Position numbers and translations under genes: made by a program. This document shows, piece after piece, positions 55,301 through 63,561 of a stretch of 64,000 nt of DNA. This DNA comes from Mesorhizobium sp. L-8-3 (GTDB lineage: Bacteria > Pseudomonadota > Alphaproteobacteria > Rhizobiales > Rhizobiaceae). Positions within the stretch are counted from its first letter, which is position 1. Each line of letters begins with the position of its first letter. The DNA lies in NCBI RefSeq assembly GCF_016756615.1, contig NZ_AP023262.1, positions 7,317,501 to 7,381,500 on the forward strand, read 5' to 3'. The notes under the pieces were generated by a model. It searched no databases. It saw only the letters and a list, made by a program, of their open reading frames with translations, and was not told where the DNA came from.

Positions 55301-57193
55301 TCATGAGAATACCTCTTTGAAGAATATCCCAAGGTTGGCCAACAGCCAGAACTTCCGACCAAACGGGTCTGAAGGATTTCGTCGTCCGGCCTCGAACCAA
55401 CGCCGCAAAGCAGCAGGATCGAACAAATCTCCCAGAGGAGAGTCCTTATCAAACAGCAGCCTTCGATATTCCGTTGCTCCCTCGCCAACGGCCCACTGAC
55501 CCAGTGGCAGCGGAAATCCCATCTTTTTGCGAGATAGAACAGATCTGGGCAAGACGCTCCGGTATTCCCTTCTTAAGGGGAATTTTGAGACATCGAGACG
55601 TTCGCTGAAGGAAGCAACCGGATGCCACAGTGCCTGGACCGAAGCGATTGGAGACCTCCACCTCAACCGCTGTGAGCCGGGCATCGCCATTGCGGCGGTA
55701 ACGAGCTGGTGATCGGTATAAGGAACGCGAGCTTCAAGCCCAGCTGCCATTGTGGTGTTGTCAACCATTTCCAGCAATGCGGGCAAATGCGTAGAGACGA
55801 GAACATATGAGATCTTGCTAAAGAAATCTCCGCCCGCCTCCGCAAATTGAGTCGAGAAATGATCGAAGAGCTCCATCTCGTGCTCGGTTCGCATCTGACC
55901 ATCGATAGCAAGCGAGCGGATCTCTTCAGCTGGGAAGTAGCTATAGCGCTCCAGGAAGAACTGCAGCTGACTGCAATGGACGCCGAGTCCAAGGCGTCGA
56001 CGTGCGATCTGAGCAAGAGCAGGTGGCAATGCGGTGATGATTTTGCTTCGATTGTAATCATACGGTGTACGGAACAATCGGCTGTAACCAGCAAAAATCT
56101 CATCGGCGCCCTCGCCCGTGAGTACGACTTTGTGCTCCTTCGAAATCGCCTTTGCGAGCGTGAACATGGCGGTTTCGTTATGCATTCCAAGCGGATGTCC
56201 ACGCAGGCGAACCAGCTCCGCTACAGCGTTGATATCGGAAGGTTCTCCAATCGGGACGACCCGGTGAGTGAGCCCGAATTCAGCGGCGACCTCCATCGCA
56301 TAGGCCGTTTCGTCATAATCGGCGGTCTCGACCTTGCCGGTATAGCAGACCGGACGAATTTGGGAGCGAGCGGATGCCTCATAGGCCAGGATGCTCGAGT
56401 CAAGTCCACCGGACAACAATGCGGCGACAGGTACATCAGCCACCAGCTGACGCTGAACGGCACTTCCGAGTAGTCTGCGTATGTCGGAGTGGTCCGGCTT
56501 ACATCGCGAAATGCGCTCGGACAGATTCCACCAACGCTCCGACGTGTGTCGCCCGTTTGTTATTTCGAGGAGATGGCCGGGCTCTAACTTGGAAATTCCG
56601 GCAAAGAGCGTTCTGGCGCCGACAACCGCGCGATAGGAAAGAAAACTGAGCGCGCCGATCGTGTCGGGTCCGCGCATCACGCCCGGCCAGCGAATGAGAG
56701 CGTTCGGCTGCGACGCAAACAGAAGCCCAACATCGCAAATCGAGTAGTAGAGGGGTTTTACCCCCAAACGATCTCGGGCGATGAGAACAAGCGATTTCCG
56801 TGGATCGAAAAGCGCGAAGGCAAACATCCCGTCAAGGCGGTTTAAGAATGACTTTCCCCAAGCAATATAGCTAAGAATTAGAACCTCGGTGTCGGACACC
56901 GTCGAAAAGGAAAAACCCATGTCCCTCAATTCAGCTTTAATTTCCCGATAGTTGAATATCTCGCCGTTGTACGTTACCACCACTCCGGTATTGTCATCGC
57001 GATAGGGCTGATTGGCGCGAGAATGAGCGTCGACAATCGACAGCCGTCGATGCGCGAATGCGACCGATTGATCAATGTATAGGCCGCTGGCATCAGGCCC
57101 GCGATGAGCGAGAGCGTCAGCGCAACGCTCAACGGCCTCAGCACAAACGGGTGTTCCCTCGTTTTTGAGGACTATCCCAAAGATTCCGCACAT
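55301..57193 (-). CDS. Asparagine synthase (glutamine-hydrolysing) homologue
   Basis: A 630-residue AsnB-like enzyme. The N-terminal glutamine amidotransferase has nucleophile Cys2 in MCGIFGI, with YNGEIFNYRE. The C-terminal ATP-pyrophosphatase domain has ALLSGGLDSSILAYEA, VLTGEGADEIFAGY and LEARVPYTDH. Such enzymes amidate carboxylates in secondary metabolism as well as making asparagine. As last gene of the phosphonate operon, it may amidate or ligate a carboxyl-bearing phosphonate intermediate; a plain asparagine role is less likely but possible. Confidence 0.9.
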   Translation of the reverse strand: MCGIFGIVLKNEGTPVCAEAVERCADALAHRGPDASGLYIDQSVAFAHRRLSIVDAHSRANQPYRDDNTGVVVTYNGEIFNYREIKAELRDMGFSFSTVSDTEVLILSYIAWGKSFLNRLDGMFAFALFDPRKSLVLIARDRLGVKPLYYSICDVGLLFASQPNALIRWPGVMRGPDTIGALSFLSYRAVVGARTLFAGISKLEPGHLLEITNGRHTSERWWNLSERISRCKPDHSDIRRLLGSAVQRQLVADVPVAALLSGGLDSSILAYEASARSQIRPVCYTGKVETADYDETAYAMEVAAEFGLTHRVVPIGEPSDINAVAELVRLRGHPLGMHNETAMFTLAKAISKEHKVVLTGEGADEIFAGYSRLFRTPYDYNRSKIITALPPALAQIARRRLGLGVHCSQLQFFLERYSYFPAEEIRSLAIDGQMRTEHEMELFDHFSTQFAEAGGDFFSKISYVLVSTHLPALLEMVDNTTMAAGLEARVPYTDHQLVTAAMAMPGSQRLRWRSPIASVQALWHPVASFSERLDVSKFPLRREYRSVLPRSVLSRKKMGFPLPLGQWAVGEGATEYRRLLFDKDSPLGDLFDPAALRRWFEAGRRNPSDPFGRKFWLLANLGIFFKEVFS

Positions 57194-57225
57194 TGGGGTC
57201 GCTCTCTTGGCACGAATAACGCCAA

Positions 57226-58140
57226 CTACGTGCTCGGCTTTTCGCCGATCATCTGGATGCAGCCATCGCCGAACCAGAAGCGGGCCAGCGGGTGGTCATA
57301 ATGACGGTACATCGGAGCGAGAAAGCGCCGAAGATTATGGAAATTTTTTGTATACCTTGAGATCCTGCGGATTTTCTCGAAGCCGCACTCGCCATACCAG
57401 CCTCGGATTTGTACCTCTGTGAAGGCGAACTCGTGATAGGTCGGCGCCTGGAAACGATCCCGGATCGTCACGAACAAATCATCGTCAAAAAGGCTCCGAA
57501 AGAATTCGTTTTCGCCGGGTATATATTCTTCCTCTTCGCCGTCCTTTATTCTCAACATCCAGTTGATGGCTTCGCGTGCGGTGGATGCGTCCAGATTGTC
57601 GATGGAACTGCGGAATTGACCGTCGCTTTGGTAGAGTTCTCGCAAGTGATTGATGCATCGGTAAATGACGCCGTTGGCGGTGCCCATAATCGTCAAAAAG
57701 AAGCTGCCGCCGGGGCGGGTTACACGGGCAAGCTCTTCAAAGCCTTTTTTCGGATTGCTGGTGTTCGGCAAAACCCCTGCGCAATGGACAAAATCGAAAC
57801 TGAAGTCGTCAAACGGCAGATCGAGCACACTGCCCGCGACCAGTTCCGAGCGCGGCCCAAATCGGCTGAGGCGTTTGCGCGCGCAATCCATCCAATCATT
57901 GCTCAATTCAAGCGAAACAACGTTTCGTGCCCCCTTGTCGAGAAACGCATAGGACGCATTCGCGTTGGAGCCGCAGCCCGCGTCCAGGACATCAAGACCG
58001 CGGAAGCTACCGGTAGGCAAGCCGAAATATTCCTCCTCGATCAGAGAGACCAACCTGTCGAATATGTGGTCATCATTCTCCTGCTGGCGCTGGTAGCGAT
58101 CAAAGACGGTGCGAGTTTCGGCCTCGAAAGAGTTTTCCAT
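57226..58140 (-). CDS. Class I SAM-dependent methyltransferase
   Basis: A 304-residue enzyme. SAM motif I is LDVLDAGCGSNANAS, the acidic ribose contact VVSLELSNDW, motif II FDFVHCAGVLPNTSNP and motif III LARVTRPGGSFFLTIMG. The long C-terminal half is unassigned. It lies 30 bases after the CDP-alcohol transferase gene. N- or O-methylation of the phosphonate product, for example its amine, is inferred. Confidence 0.88.
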   Translation of the reverse strand: MENSFEAETRTVFDRYQRQQENDDHIFDRLVSLIEEEYFGLPTGSFRGLDVLDAGCGSNANASYAFLDKGARNVVSLELSNDWMDCARKRLSRFGPRSELVAGSVLDLPFDDFSFDFVHCAGVLPNTSNPKKGFEELARVTRPGGSFFLTIMGTANGVIYRCINHLRELYQSDGQFRSSIDNLDASTAREAINWMLRIKDGEEEEYIPGENEFFRSLFDDDLFVTIRDRFQAPTYHEFAFTEVQIRGWYGECGFEKIRRISRYTKNFHNLRRFLAPMYRHYDHPLARFWFGDGCIQMIGEKPST

Positions 58141-58170
58141 GTATTCTCTTCCCTATAGCTGCAAACTGAT

Positions 58171-58770
58171 TCACTTTGTGAGTAAGGCGACAGATCCGGC
58201 TGCGGCGAGTGTAAGGTTACCCAAGCGCAACGCACTGCCGGTACCTGGAAATTTGAAGTTTGAAAGATGCAGGACCGACAGCACAAACCCTGCACCGATC
58301 AATAGGTTGCCCAGGCCTTGCACCGGCAAGTGATGGTCGGCGACGAAGAGGAACGCCAACACGAAGAGATTATTGTTCAACGGCAATCCTCTGCCGAATC
58401 CGTCAGCGTCCAGTCCGAACGTCGAAAAATAGCTGAGGCGCAGAGCCCCTGACAGGATGAGGCAGTTGGCAGCCAACAATGCGAGAACGGAGAACGCGTT
58501 GAAGGACAAAATCAGAACCGCTGGAAAGACGGCTGCGTAGACCAAATCAAGCAGCCCGTCCAACGCGCCACCCAGCTGTGCCATCAAAGCGGACCGGTTC
58601 GGGGAACTCTTCGCGACCATGCCGTCGGCATCATCTGCCAAAAGAGCCCACAAGCCGAAACAGATGCCAATCTCGAAGCGCCCGATCAAAGCAAAGTAGA
58701 TCGCCGTGGTGGCCAATATCAGCCCAAGGGCTGTAATGGCATTTGCAGCGTCGAACAGATAGCGGATCAT
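58171..58770 (-). CDS. CDP-alcohol phosphatidyltransferase-family membrane protein
   Basis: A 199-residue integral membrane protein with about six hydrophobic segments. The catalytic motif reads LLADDADGMVAKSS then GGALDGLLDLVY, i.e. DGxxA(K)…GxxxDxxxD. The usual Arg is Lys, and the spacing between halves is slightly long. The family swaps CMP between a CDP-linked group and an alcohol. Together with the CTP-type nucleotidyltransferase overlapping it, it could attach a phosphonate head group to a lipid. Confidence 0.85.
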   Translation of the reverse strand: MIRYLFDAANAITALGLILATTAIYFALIGRFEIGICFGLWALLADDADGMVAKSSPNRSALMAQLGGALDGLLDLVYAAVFPAVLILSFNAFSVLALLAANCLILSGALRLSYFSTFGLDADGFGRGLPLNNNLFVLAFLFVADHHLPVQGLGNLLIGAGFVLSVLHLSNFKFPGTGSALRLGNLTLAAAGSVALLTK

Positions 58771-59594
58771 CCTCCTACCCCCGCCACGGCGGCCGGCGCG
58801 TCGGCACTATGTCTGTGAGGTCGCTCGAAGGCGAAAATCCTTTCCGCTACCCGCAGGTCCTGTTCACTGTCGATCTCGTACCATCGCAAATCGTCACATC
58901 GCGCCGCGGCGAGTTGCAGTCCGCGCTGCTCGATGAGATGCGCGAGCAGCTCCTCGGTATAGGCTTTGATTGCGCCCGAGCCGATCAGGTCGTGGAGGAC
59001 CGGGACGATCACCGTTTGGAGTTCGGCGCCAGAGAACCGGATGAGGTTCATCATCTTGAAGAGCACCGGGGTGCCTGATGCCAGATTTGCCGCCGTCTGC
59101 TTCAACCGGACTTCGGATATGAAGCCGTCGCTGGAAAGGACGGCCGCGGATCCTTCCATGGATGGATCGAAGGGCGCGACCGCAGCGGCATTGGGCGCCT
59201 CGACCCTGATCAGGTGGCGCAGTGCATCTTCTTCGAAGAAGACGTCACCTTCGAGGAGATAACAGTCGCCGGAAAGAAGCGTGTCGCGTGCCAGCCAGAG
59301 CGAGTACGCGCTCCCTGTCTTGTCGAAGACCGAGGACTCGACATAGTTGATTTCAACTCTGCCGAAGCGTTCGCCACACGCATGGCGAATGGCATCCTTG
59401 CGATAGCCGACAACAATCGTCACCTCTTCAACTCCCACCGTCTGAAGGTTCCACAGTGCATTGTGAAGTATCGGTGTGCCGTTGACTTCGACGAGGGGCT
59501 TGGGACACAGATCGGTCAGCGGACGCAGGCGGGAGCCGAAGCCGGCAGCGAGAATGACGGCTTTCCTGGGAGCAGCGGGAGGCATCTCATTCAC
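58767..59594 (-). CDS. Nucleotidyltransferase (PntC/LicC-like, probable phosphonate cytidylyltransferase)
   Basis: A 275-residue enzyme. The signature KAVILAAGFGSRLRPLTDLC runs into PKPLVEVNGTPILHNAL, followed by VTIVVGYRKDAI and the metal Asp in CYLLEGDVFFEE. The length and pattern fit CTP-dependent enzymes acting on phosphocholine or aminoethylphosphonate. Location between the aminotransferase and CDP-alcohol transferase genes, with a 4-base overlap to the latter, supports activation of a phosphonate as a CMP ester. Nucleotide and substrate specificity are inferred. Confidence 0.85.
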   Translation of the reverse strand: MNEMPPAAPRKAVILAAGFGSRLRPLTDLCPKPLVEVNGTPILHNALWNLQTVGVEEVTIVVGYRKDAIRHACGERFGRVEINYVESSVFDKTGSAYSLWLARDTLLSGDCYLLEGDVFFEEDALRHLIRVEAPNAAAVAPFDPSMEGSAAVLSSDGFISEVRLKQTAANLASGTPVLFKMMNLIRFSGAELQTVIVPVLHDLIGSGAIKAYTEELLAHLIEQRGLQLAAARCDDLRWYEIDSEQDLRVAERIFAFERPHRHSADAPAAVAGVGG

Positions 59595-59615
59595 CTCTTT
59601 CGTTTTGTTGCGGTG

Positions 59616-60806
59616 TCATTTCCAGGCGTTGAGGAATTCGACGAGCCGGGCCAGGCCGGTCGCGAGTTTTTCAGGTGGAATTCCATAGGACAGGCGCAGG
59701 CCGGCGGGGTCACCGAACGCGGTGCCCGACACAGCTGCGACGCCAGCTTCGGCAAGCAGAGCCGTCACGATATCGTCGGCTGTCGTTGAGGCGCCGTCTT
59801 CCGATCCCGGTCGCAGCAGATGGGAAAGGTCGAGATAGAAATAAAAACCCCCTTGCGCCCTGGCGACCAGTACACGCATCAATGAAGAAAGCACGTCGAG
59901 GCCAGCCCGTCTGGCGCTTGTCAGGCGTGAACGCAGCTTGCTTTCATAGTCCGAGCCGCCCCTTTGCAAATGGGCGAGTACCGCGTGCTGGGCAATTACG
60001 TTTGGATTCGAGGTAGTGTGCGATTGCAGGGCCTTGACGGCATTGATCACCTCTTTTGGACCCGCCAGATAACCGATGCGCCAGCCGGTCAATGCCAGTG
60101 ATTTGCTGAAGGAATTGACGATCAGCGCGCGTGCTCGAATTTCGGGAGCGACCGAGACGATCGGATGGTGGGTATGACCCCCGTGCACGTAGTCGCCATA
60201 GCACTCGTCGAAAATGATCCACAGGTTGCGGCTGACCGCCAATTGAGCGATGGCCATCAGGGTCTCAACATCGTAGACCGCACCGGCCGGATTGCTGGGC
60301 GTGTTGATGACGATCGCCCGCGTGCGCTCGGTGACTGCGTCCTTGATGTGCTCGGGGCGCGGGACGTAACCGTTGGATTTGGTGTCGACGAAGACTGGTG
60401 TCCCGCCGGCGATTAGTACCTGGGCCGGAAACGTTGTCCAGTAAGGCGCCGGGATGATGACCTCGTCGCCCGGGTTTAGCAGCACCATTGCGGCATTGAA
60501 CAAGGCCTGCTTTGCTCCGGACGTCACGGCAACTTCCTCGGCCTTCCAGATCTGTCCGGTATCGAGGGAGATCTTCCGCGCCAGTGCCTCACGCAGCTCC
60601 ACCATGCCAACCGTATCGGTATAGCGATTGACGCCCTTATTGATGGCGTTGATCGCGCCGTTGCGAATCGTGGGAGCAAGCTCGCTCCAGATCTCGCCGG
60701 CGGTCAGATCGATGATCTCCTTGCCGGCATCGGCCGCCGCTTTTGCGGCAGCGCGCGCCGCGGCGGTACCCGATGTGCCAAACAGGTTTGTCCGATGCGC
60801 AAGCAT
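59616..60806 (-). CDS. Class I PLP aminotransferase (aspartate aminotransferase type)
   Basis: A 396-residue fold-type I enzyme with VTSGAKQALFNAAMVLLNPGDEVIIPAPYW, INTPSNPAGAVYD, IIFDECYGDYV, the Schiff-base lysine in VNSFSKSLALTGWRIGY, and the substrate Arg near GLRLSYGIP. It directly follows PEP mutase. The most economical role is converting phosphonopyruvate to phosphonoalanine, because the mutase equilibrium needs a pulling step and no phosphonopyruvate decarboxylase is present. It is not the AEP-transaminase (PhnW) type. Confidence 0.88.
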   Translation of the reverse strand: MLAHRTNLFGTSGTAAARAAAKAAADAGKEIIDLTAGEIWSELAPTIRNGAINAINKGVNRYTDTVGMVELREALARKISLDTGQIWKAEEVAVTSGAKQALFNAAMVLLNPGDEVIIPAPYWTTFPAQVLIAGGTPVFVDTKSNGYVPRPEHIKDAVTERTRAIVINTPSNPAGAVYDVETLMAIAQLAVSRNLWIIFDECYGDYVHGGHTHHPIVSVAPEIRARALIVNSFSKSLALTGWRIGYLAGPKEVINAVKALQSHTTSNPNVIAQHAVLAHLQRGGSDYESKLRSRLTSARRAGLDVLSSLMRVLVARAQGGFYFYLDLSHLLRPGSEDGASTTADDIVTALLAEAGVAAVSGTAFGDPAGLRLSYGIPPEKLATGLARLVEFLNAWK

Positions 60807-60851
60807 GTGCGCTCCCGTTTTCGTTTGCTTTCAAAAGACGGGCTGGGCCTG

Positions 60852-61760
60852 CTACCGCACGCCGGTCGCCGTCTGCGGCAGATACTTCTCTTCCGCCGCT
60901 GAGAGTTCCTGGTAATTGAGCAGATCGAAGAGTTCATCGAGGGTCGCCACCTCGTCCTCGATACCGGCGATACTTTCTTCGCGGAGGATGCGGTCGCAGA
61001 CCTGGCGCATGGCCGATATCGCCGCGCGCATGTTGTGGTTCGCCCAGATGACCGTGGAGATTCCGGCCGCCCGATACGCGGAGACCGGTGTGCGGTAATA
61101 TTTCGTAGGCACGATCACGACCGGAAGGCGGTTCTGCCAGGCGCGCGTGAAGGCGAAAATCTGCTCAGCGTTGGACTTGCGGGAATGAATCAGAATAGCA
61201 TCGGCGCCGGCCTCAGCGTAGGCTTGTGCTCGCGCCAGCGCCTCATCCTCTCCGCGGCCGGCGATGAGCGCCTCGATCCGGGCGACCAGAACGAACTCCG
61301 CATCCGGCACTTGGTCCTTCACCGCCTTAAGCCGGCCGCAGAACTCGGGAATATCGGCCAACGGGTGCCGATCACCGATGAACGAGTTCATTTTCGGGAA
61401 CGCCGTGTCCTCGATACATATGCCGCTCGCGCCATGTTGGCGCAGCTTGCGGGCGACCAAACGGGCATTGTTGAAGTTCCCGAACCCGCTGTCCCCGTCG
61501 ACGAGGACTGGAATGTCCACCGTGTCGGAAATTCGCTCAACGACATCGACGAGTTGGGACCAGGAAGCTTCGTTCGCATCTCGATATCCGAGACTGGATG
61601 AAATCGAGAGGCCGGACGCCCAGAGCGCCTTGAAGCCAGCGCGCTCGGCAATCGCCGCCGAAAGGCCGTCATGAGCCTCCATTGCGAAGGCGAGTTCACT
61701 GGACGCGATCATTCGGCGCAAGCTCTCTCGCGTCTGCGCACCAGACTGCCTCTCCACCAT
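60852..61760 (-). CDS. pepM: Phosphoenolpyruvate mutase
   Basis: A 302-residue enzyme of the isocitrate lyase superfamily that rearranges PEP to phosphonopyruvate, forming the C-P bond. Mutase features are ALWASGLSISSSLGYRDANEAS, PVLVDGDSGFGNFNN (metal Asp pair), GICIEDTAFPKMNSF, VARIEALIAGRG and AILIHSRK. The mutase hallmark EDKX5NS is present as EDTX5NS, keeping the Asn-Ser that separates mutases from hydrolases. GGAGGTGA precedes the ATG. First gene of the operon, behind the sigma-54/NifA site pair. Confidence 0.92.
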   Translation of the reverse strand: MVERQSGAQTRESLRRMIASSELAFAMEAHDGLSAAIAERAGFKALWASGLSISSSLGYRDANEASWSQLVDVVERISDTVDIPVLVDGDSGFGNFNNARLVARKLRQHGASGICIEDTAFPKMNSFIGDRHPLADIPEFCGRLKAVKDQVPDAEFVLVARIEALIAGRGEDEALARAQAYAEAGADAILIHSRKSNAEQIFAFTRAWQNRLPVVIVPTKYYRTPVSAYRAAGISTVIWANHNMRAAISAMRQVCDRILREESIAGIEDEVATLDELFDLLNYQELSAAEEKYLPQTATGVR

Positions 61761-61893
61761 GCGGTCTCACCTCCACCGACGCTGTCCAGCCGACAAGCCT
61801 GTCATCGCTGCCGACGAAGTACTTTCAGAGGCGAACCGCTCTGCCCACCGATCGGCGATCTGCCACTGTCGTGCACACATACAGAATCAATGA

Positions 61894-61909
61894 AGCAAGG
61901 CGCGTGCCG
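61894..61909 (-). promoter_or_regulatory. Candidate sigma-54 promoter of the phosphonate operon
   Basis: The minus strand reads CGGCACGCGCCTTGCT, matching TGGCACG-N4-TTGCW at every defined base except the first. The invariant GG and GC are exactly 10 bases apart. It is about 135 bases upstream of pepM and points at it. Confidence 0.78.
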
Positions 61910-61974
61910 AATTGGCGAACCACCTGCGCCGCACCAGTTCTCCATACCGGCGGGCCAGGTCCCCTCTCGACATT

Positions 61975-61990
61975 TGTCGGGCTTCCGACA
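61975..61990. promoter_or_regulatory. Candidate NifA upstream activating sequence for the phosphonate operon
   Basis: A perfect TGT-N10-ACA with extended arms TGTCG…CGACA, identical in the arms to the nifH site at 37031-37046. It is centred about 75 bases upstream of the -24 element at 61907, within the usual range for NifA-activated promoters. Confidence 0.78.
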
Positions 61991-62267
61991 TCCTCGTCCA
62001 ACTTCGGACACAAGAGGGGTAGGGGGAGTGGCTATTCGTCTACGCCATGGCGGCCGTTCCGAGGCTGCCGATCAACGGTCTCAAGCGAGATGGCCAGGGA
62101 GCGGAAGACCGGCGGTCCGTGCAGGCAAGGACGGACGACGTTGGTCTTCGATCCCGGTGATCGCCGGTCGGCTTGATTATTTATCCATGCCTCATGGACG
62201 AAGTGTCGAGCATCGGCATGCGAGATTTCAGCTCCCCCAGTGGCCGTTCCGAACTTCAAGCCTTGAC
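61991..62267. other. Intergenic, no recognisable gene
   Basis: Between the NifA-type site and the monooxygenase gene I see only short overlapping frames with no family match. One minus-strand frame from a TTG at 62259 follows the monooxygenase stop closely but lacks other support. Confidence 0.4.
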
Positions 62268-63311
62268 CTAACCAAGCGACTTGTTGATCGATGGGATGAT
62301 CTTGTCTCCCCAGAGCTCAATCTGGCGTAGCATCGTCTTTTGGTCGAAATCTCCCAATTGGGTCTGAATTGCGATCTGGTCCGGCTTCAGGATACTTATC
62401 TCTTCCAGCAGGCGATCGATGACGCGACTTACGCTGCCGATCGGCAGGTTCTGGCGCATGGTCTCGAACGACAGATCCTGCTGCGTCGGTGTTTCCTGCA
62501 GCAGATAGCCGTCCCGGCTCTGCTGGCGGCGCTGATGAAGTGCTTCAGATAGCCGGCGCTGGAAGCGGGCGTTGTCGAGATAGCTGTCGATCTCCGCCTG
62601 ATCGTCGCTGGCATAGCAGCAGCGCAGAAGCCCTATCTTGGCGGCGGTGACATCCTTACCCCGCGAGGCCGCTGCTGCCTCGATGGTCTCACGCAGCGTT
62701 CTTAAGTTTTCCAAGCCGTTGTGGAACGCCGTGACGAAAAGATTGTGGCCCTCACGATAGGCCCGGCACATGCTTCGCGCGGACCCGCAGGCGATCCAGA
62801 TCGGTGGGGCTGGCCTTTGGATGGTGCGCAGCGAAATCGCCGTTAAAGGTATCTTCTCATACTGGCCATTGTGCTCGAAGACCTTCTGGTTAAGGCCCTT
62901 GAGAAGGATATCCAGGTATTCCGCAAACACGGCCGGCGCCTGATCGACATCGACGCCGAAGCGCTCGAACTCGAACTGCTGGTATCCCGAGCCGACGCCG
63001 AGTTCGAGGCGGCCGTTCGAAACGATCTCGGCAAAGCCGATCTCGGAGAGCAGGCGCTGCGGTTGATATAGCGGCAGCACACACACACCGGTGCCAAGGC
63101 GAATGGTGCTCGTAAGGCCAGCACAGTGCGCCACCATCATCAAGGGCGAGGGAACCAGGCTGTAATTGTTGAAGTGGTGCTCGGCGAACCAAGCGGTGTT
63201 GAAGCCAGCCTGCTCCGAAGCGATTGTCTGTTCAATGGAGTTACCGATGACGCTGTCGCACGATTGATGATAGCCTCGCTGGGCCGCCAAGATGAACGTC
63301 GCGAATTCCAT
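62268..63311 (-). CDS. LLM-class flavin-dependent monooxygenase (luciferase-like)
   Basis: About 347 residues from the ATG at 63311 (MEFATFILAAQRGYH), preceded by GAGGGA; the frame to 63425 is an upstream extension. Family features are GFNTAWFAEHHFNNYSLVPSP, TIRLGTGVCVLPLYQPQRLLSEI and NGRLELGVGSGYQQFEFERFG. These FMNH2-dependent enzymes oxidise diverse carbon, sulfur or phosphonate-like substrates. It is transcribed toward the phosphonate operon but has its own 500-base spacer, so membership is uncertain. Confidence 0.87.
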   Translation of the reverse strand: MEFATFILAAQRGYHQSCDSVIGNSIEQTIASEQAGFNTAWFAEHHFNNYSLVPSPLMMVAHCAGLTSTIRLGTGVCVLPLYQPQRLLSEIGFAEIVSNGRLELGVGSGYQQFEFERFGVDVDQAPAVFAEYLDILLKGLNQKVFEHNGQYEKIPLTAISLRTIQRPAPPIWIACGSARSMCRAYREGHNLFVTAFHNGLENLRTLRETIEAAAASRGKDVTAAKIGLLRCCYASDDQAEIDSYLDNARFQRRLSEALHQRRQQSRDGYLLQETPTQQDLSFETMRQNLPIGSVSRVIDRLLEEISILKPDQIAIQTQLGDFDQKTMLRQIELWGDKIIPSINKSLG

Positions 63312-63561
63312 GGCGTGTCCCTCGTTTACACAAAGTGGCCAATCAAGCCTTCGACTTGTGCCGATTGCGGGTGGGTCGCGGTATCGATGCGGCCTGGCGA
63401 CGACGTAGTCGACGATCTTGCGCAAAGCCGCTTATCGTTCGGCGGCCGCAGGCAAGCGCCAAAACCTGGCTAGTCATTCGACCCTGATGACGAGTTTTCC
63501 GTCACCGATGAAGACGATCACTTGGCAAGCCGCGCTTGGCACGTTCCATGCAGCCGCAGTC
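63312..63561. other. Intergenic region, no gene seen
   Basis: Contains the promoter region of the monooxygenase gene on the minus strand. A sigma-54-like match at 63537-63552 lies on the wrong strand for the known genes and is listed as rejected. Confidence 0.5.

Noticed and set aside
61671..62330. Plus-strand frame of 219 codons across the phosphonate promoter region.
   Set aside because: No homology; it crosses the pepM start, the sigma-54/NifA sites and the end of the monooxygenase gene.
63537..63552. Sigma-54-like match on the plus strand (TGGCACG-N4-ATGCA).
   Set aside because: It points into the SDR gene on the antisense side, no TGT-N10-ACA site was found upstream, and no plus-strand gene follows.
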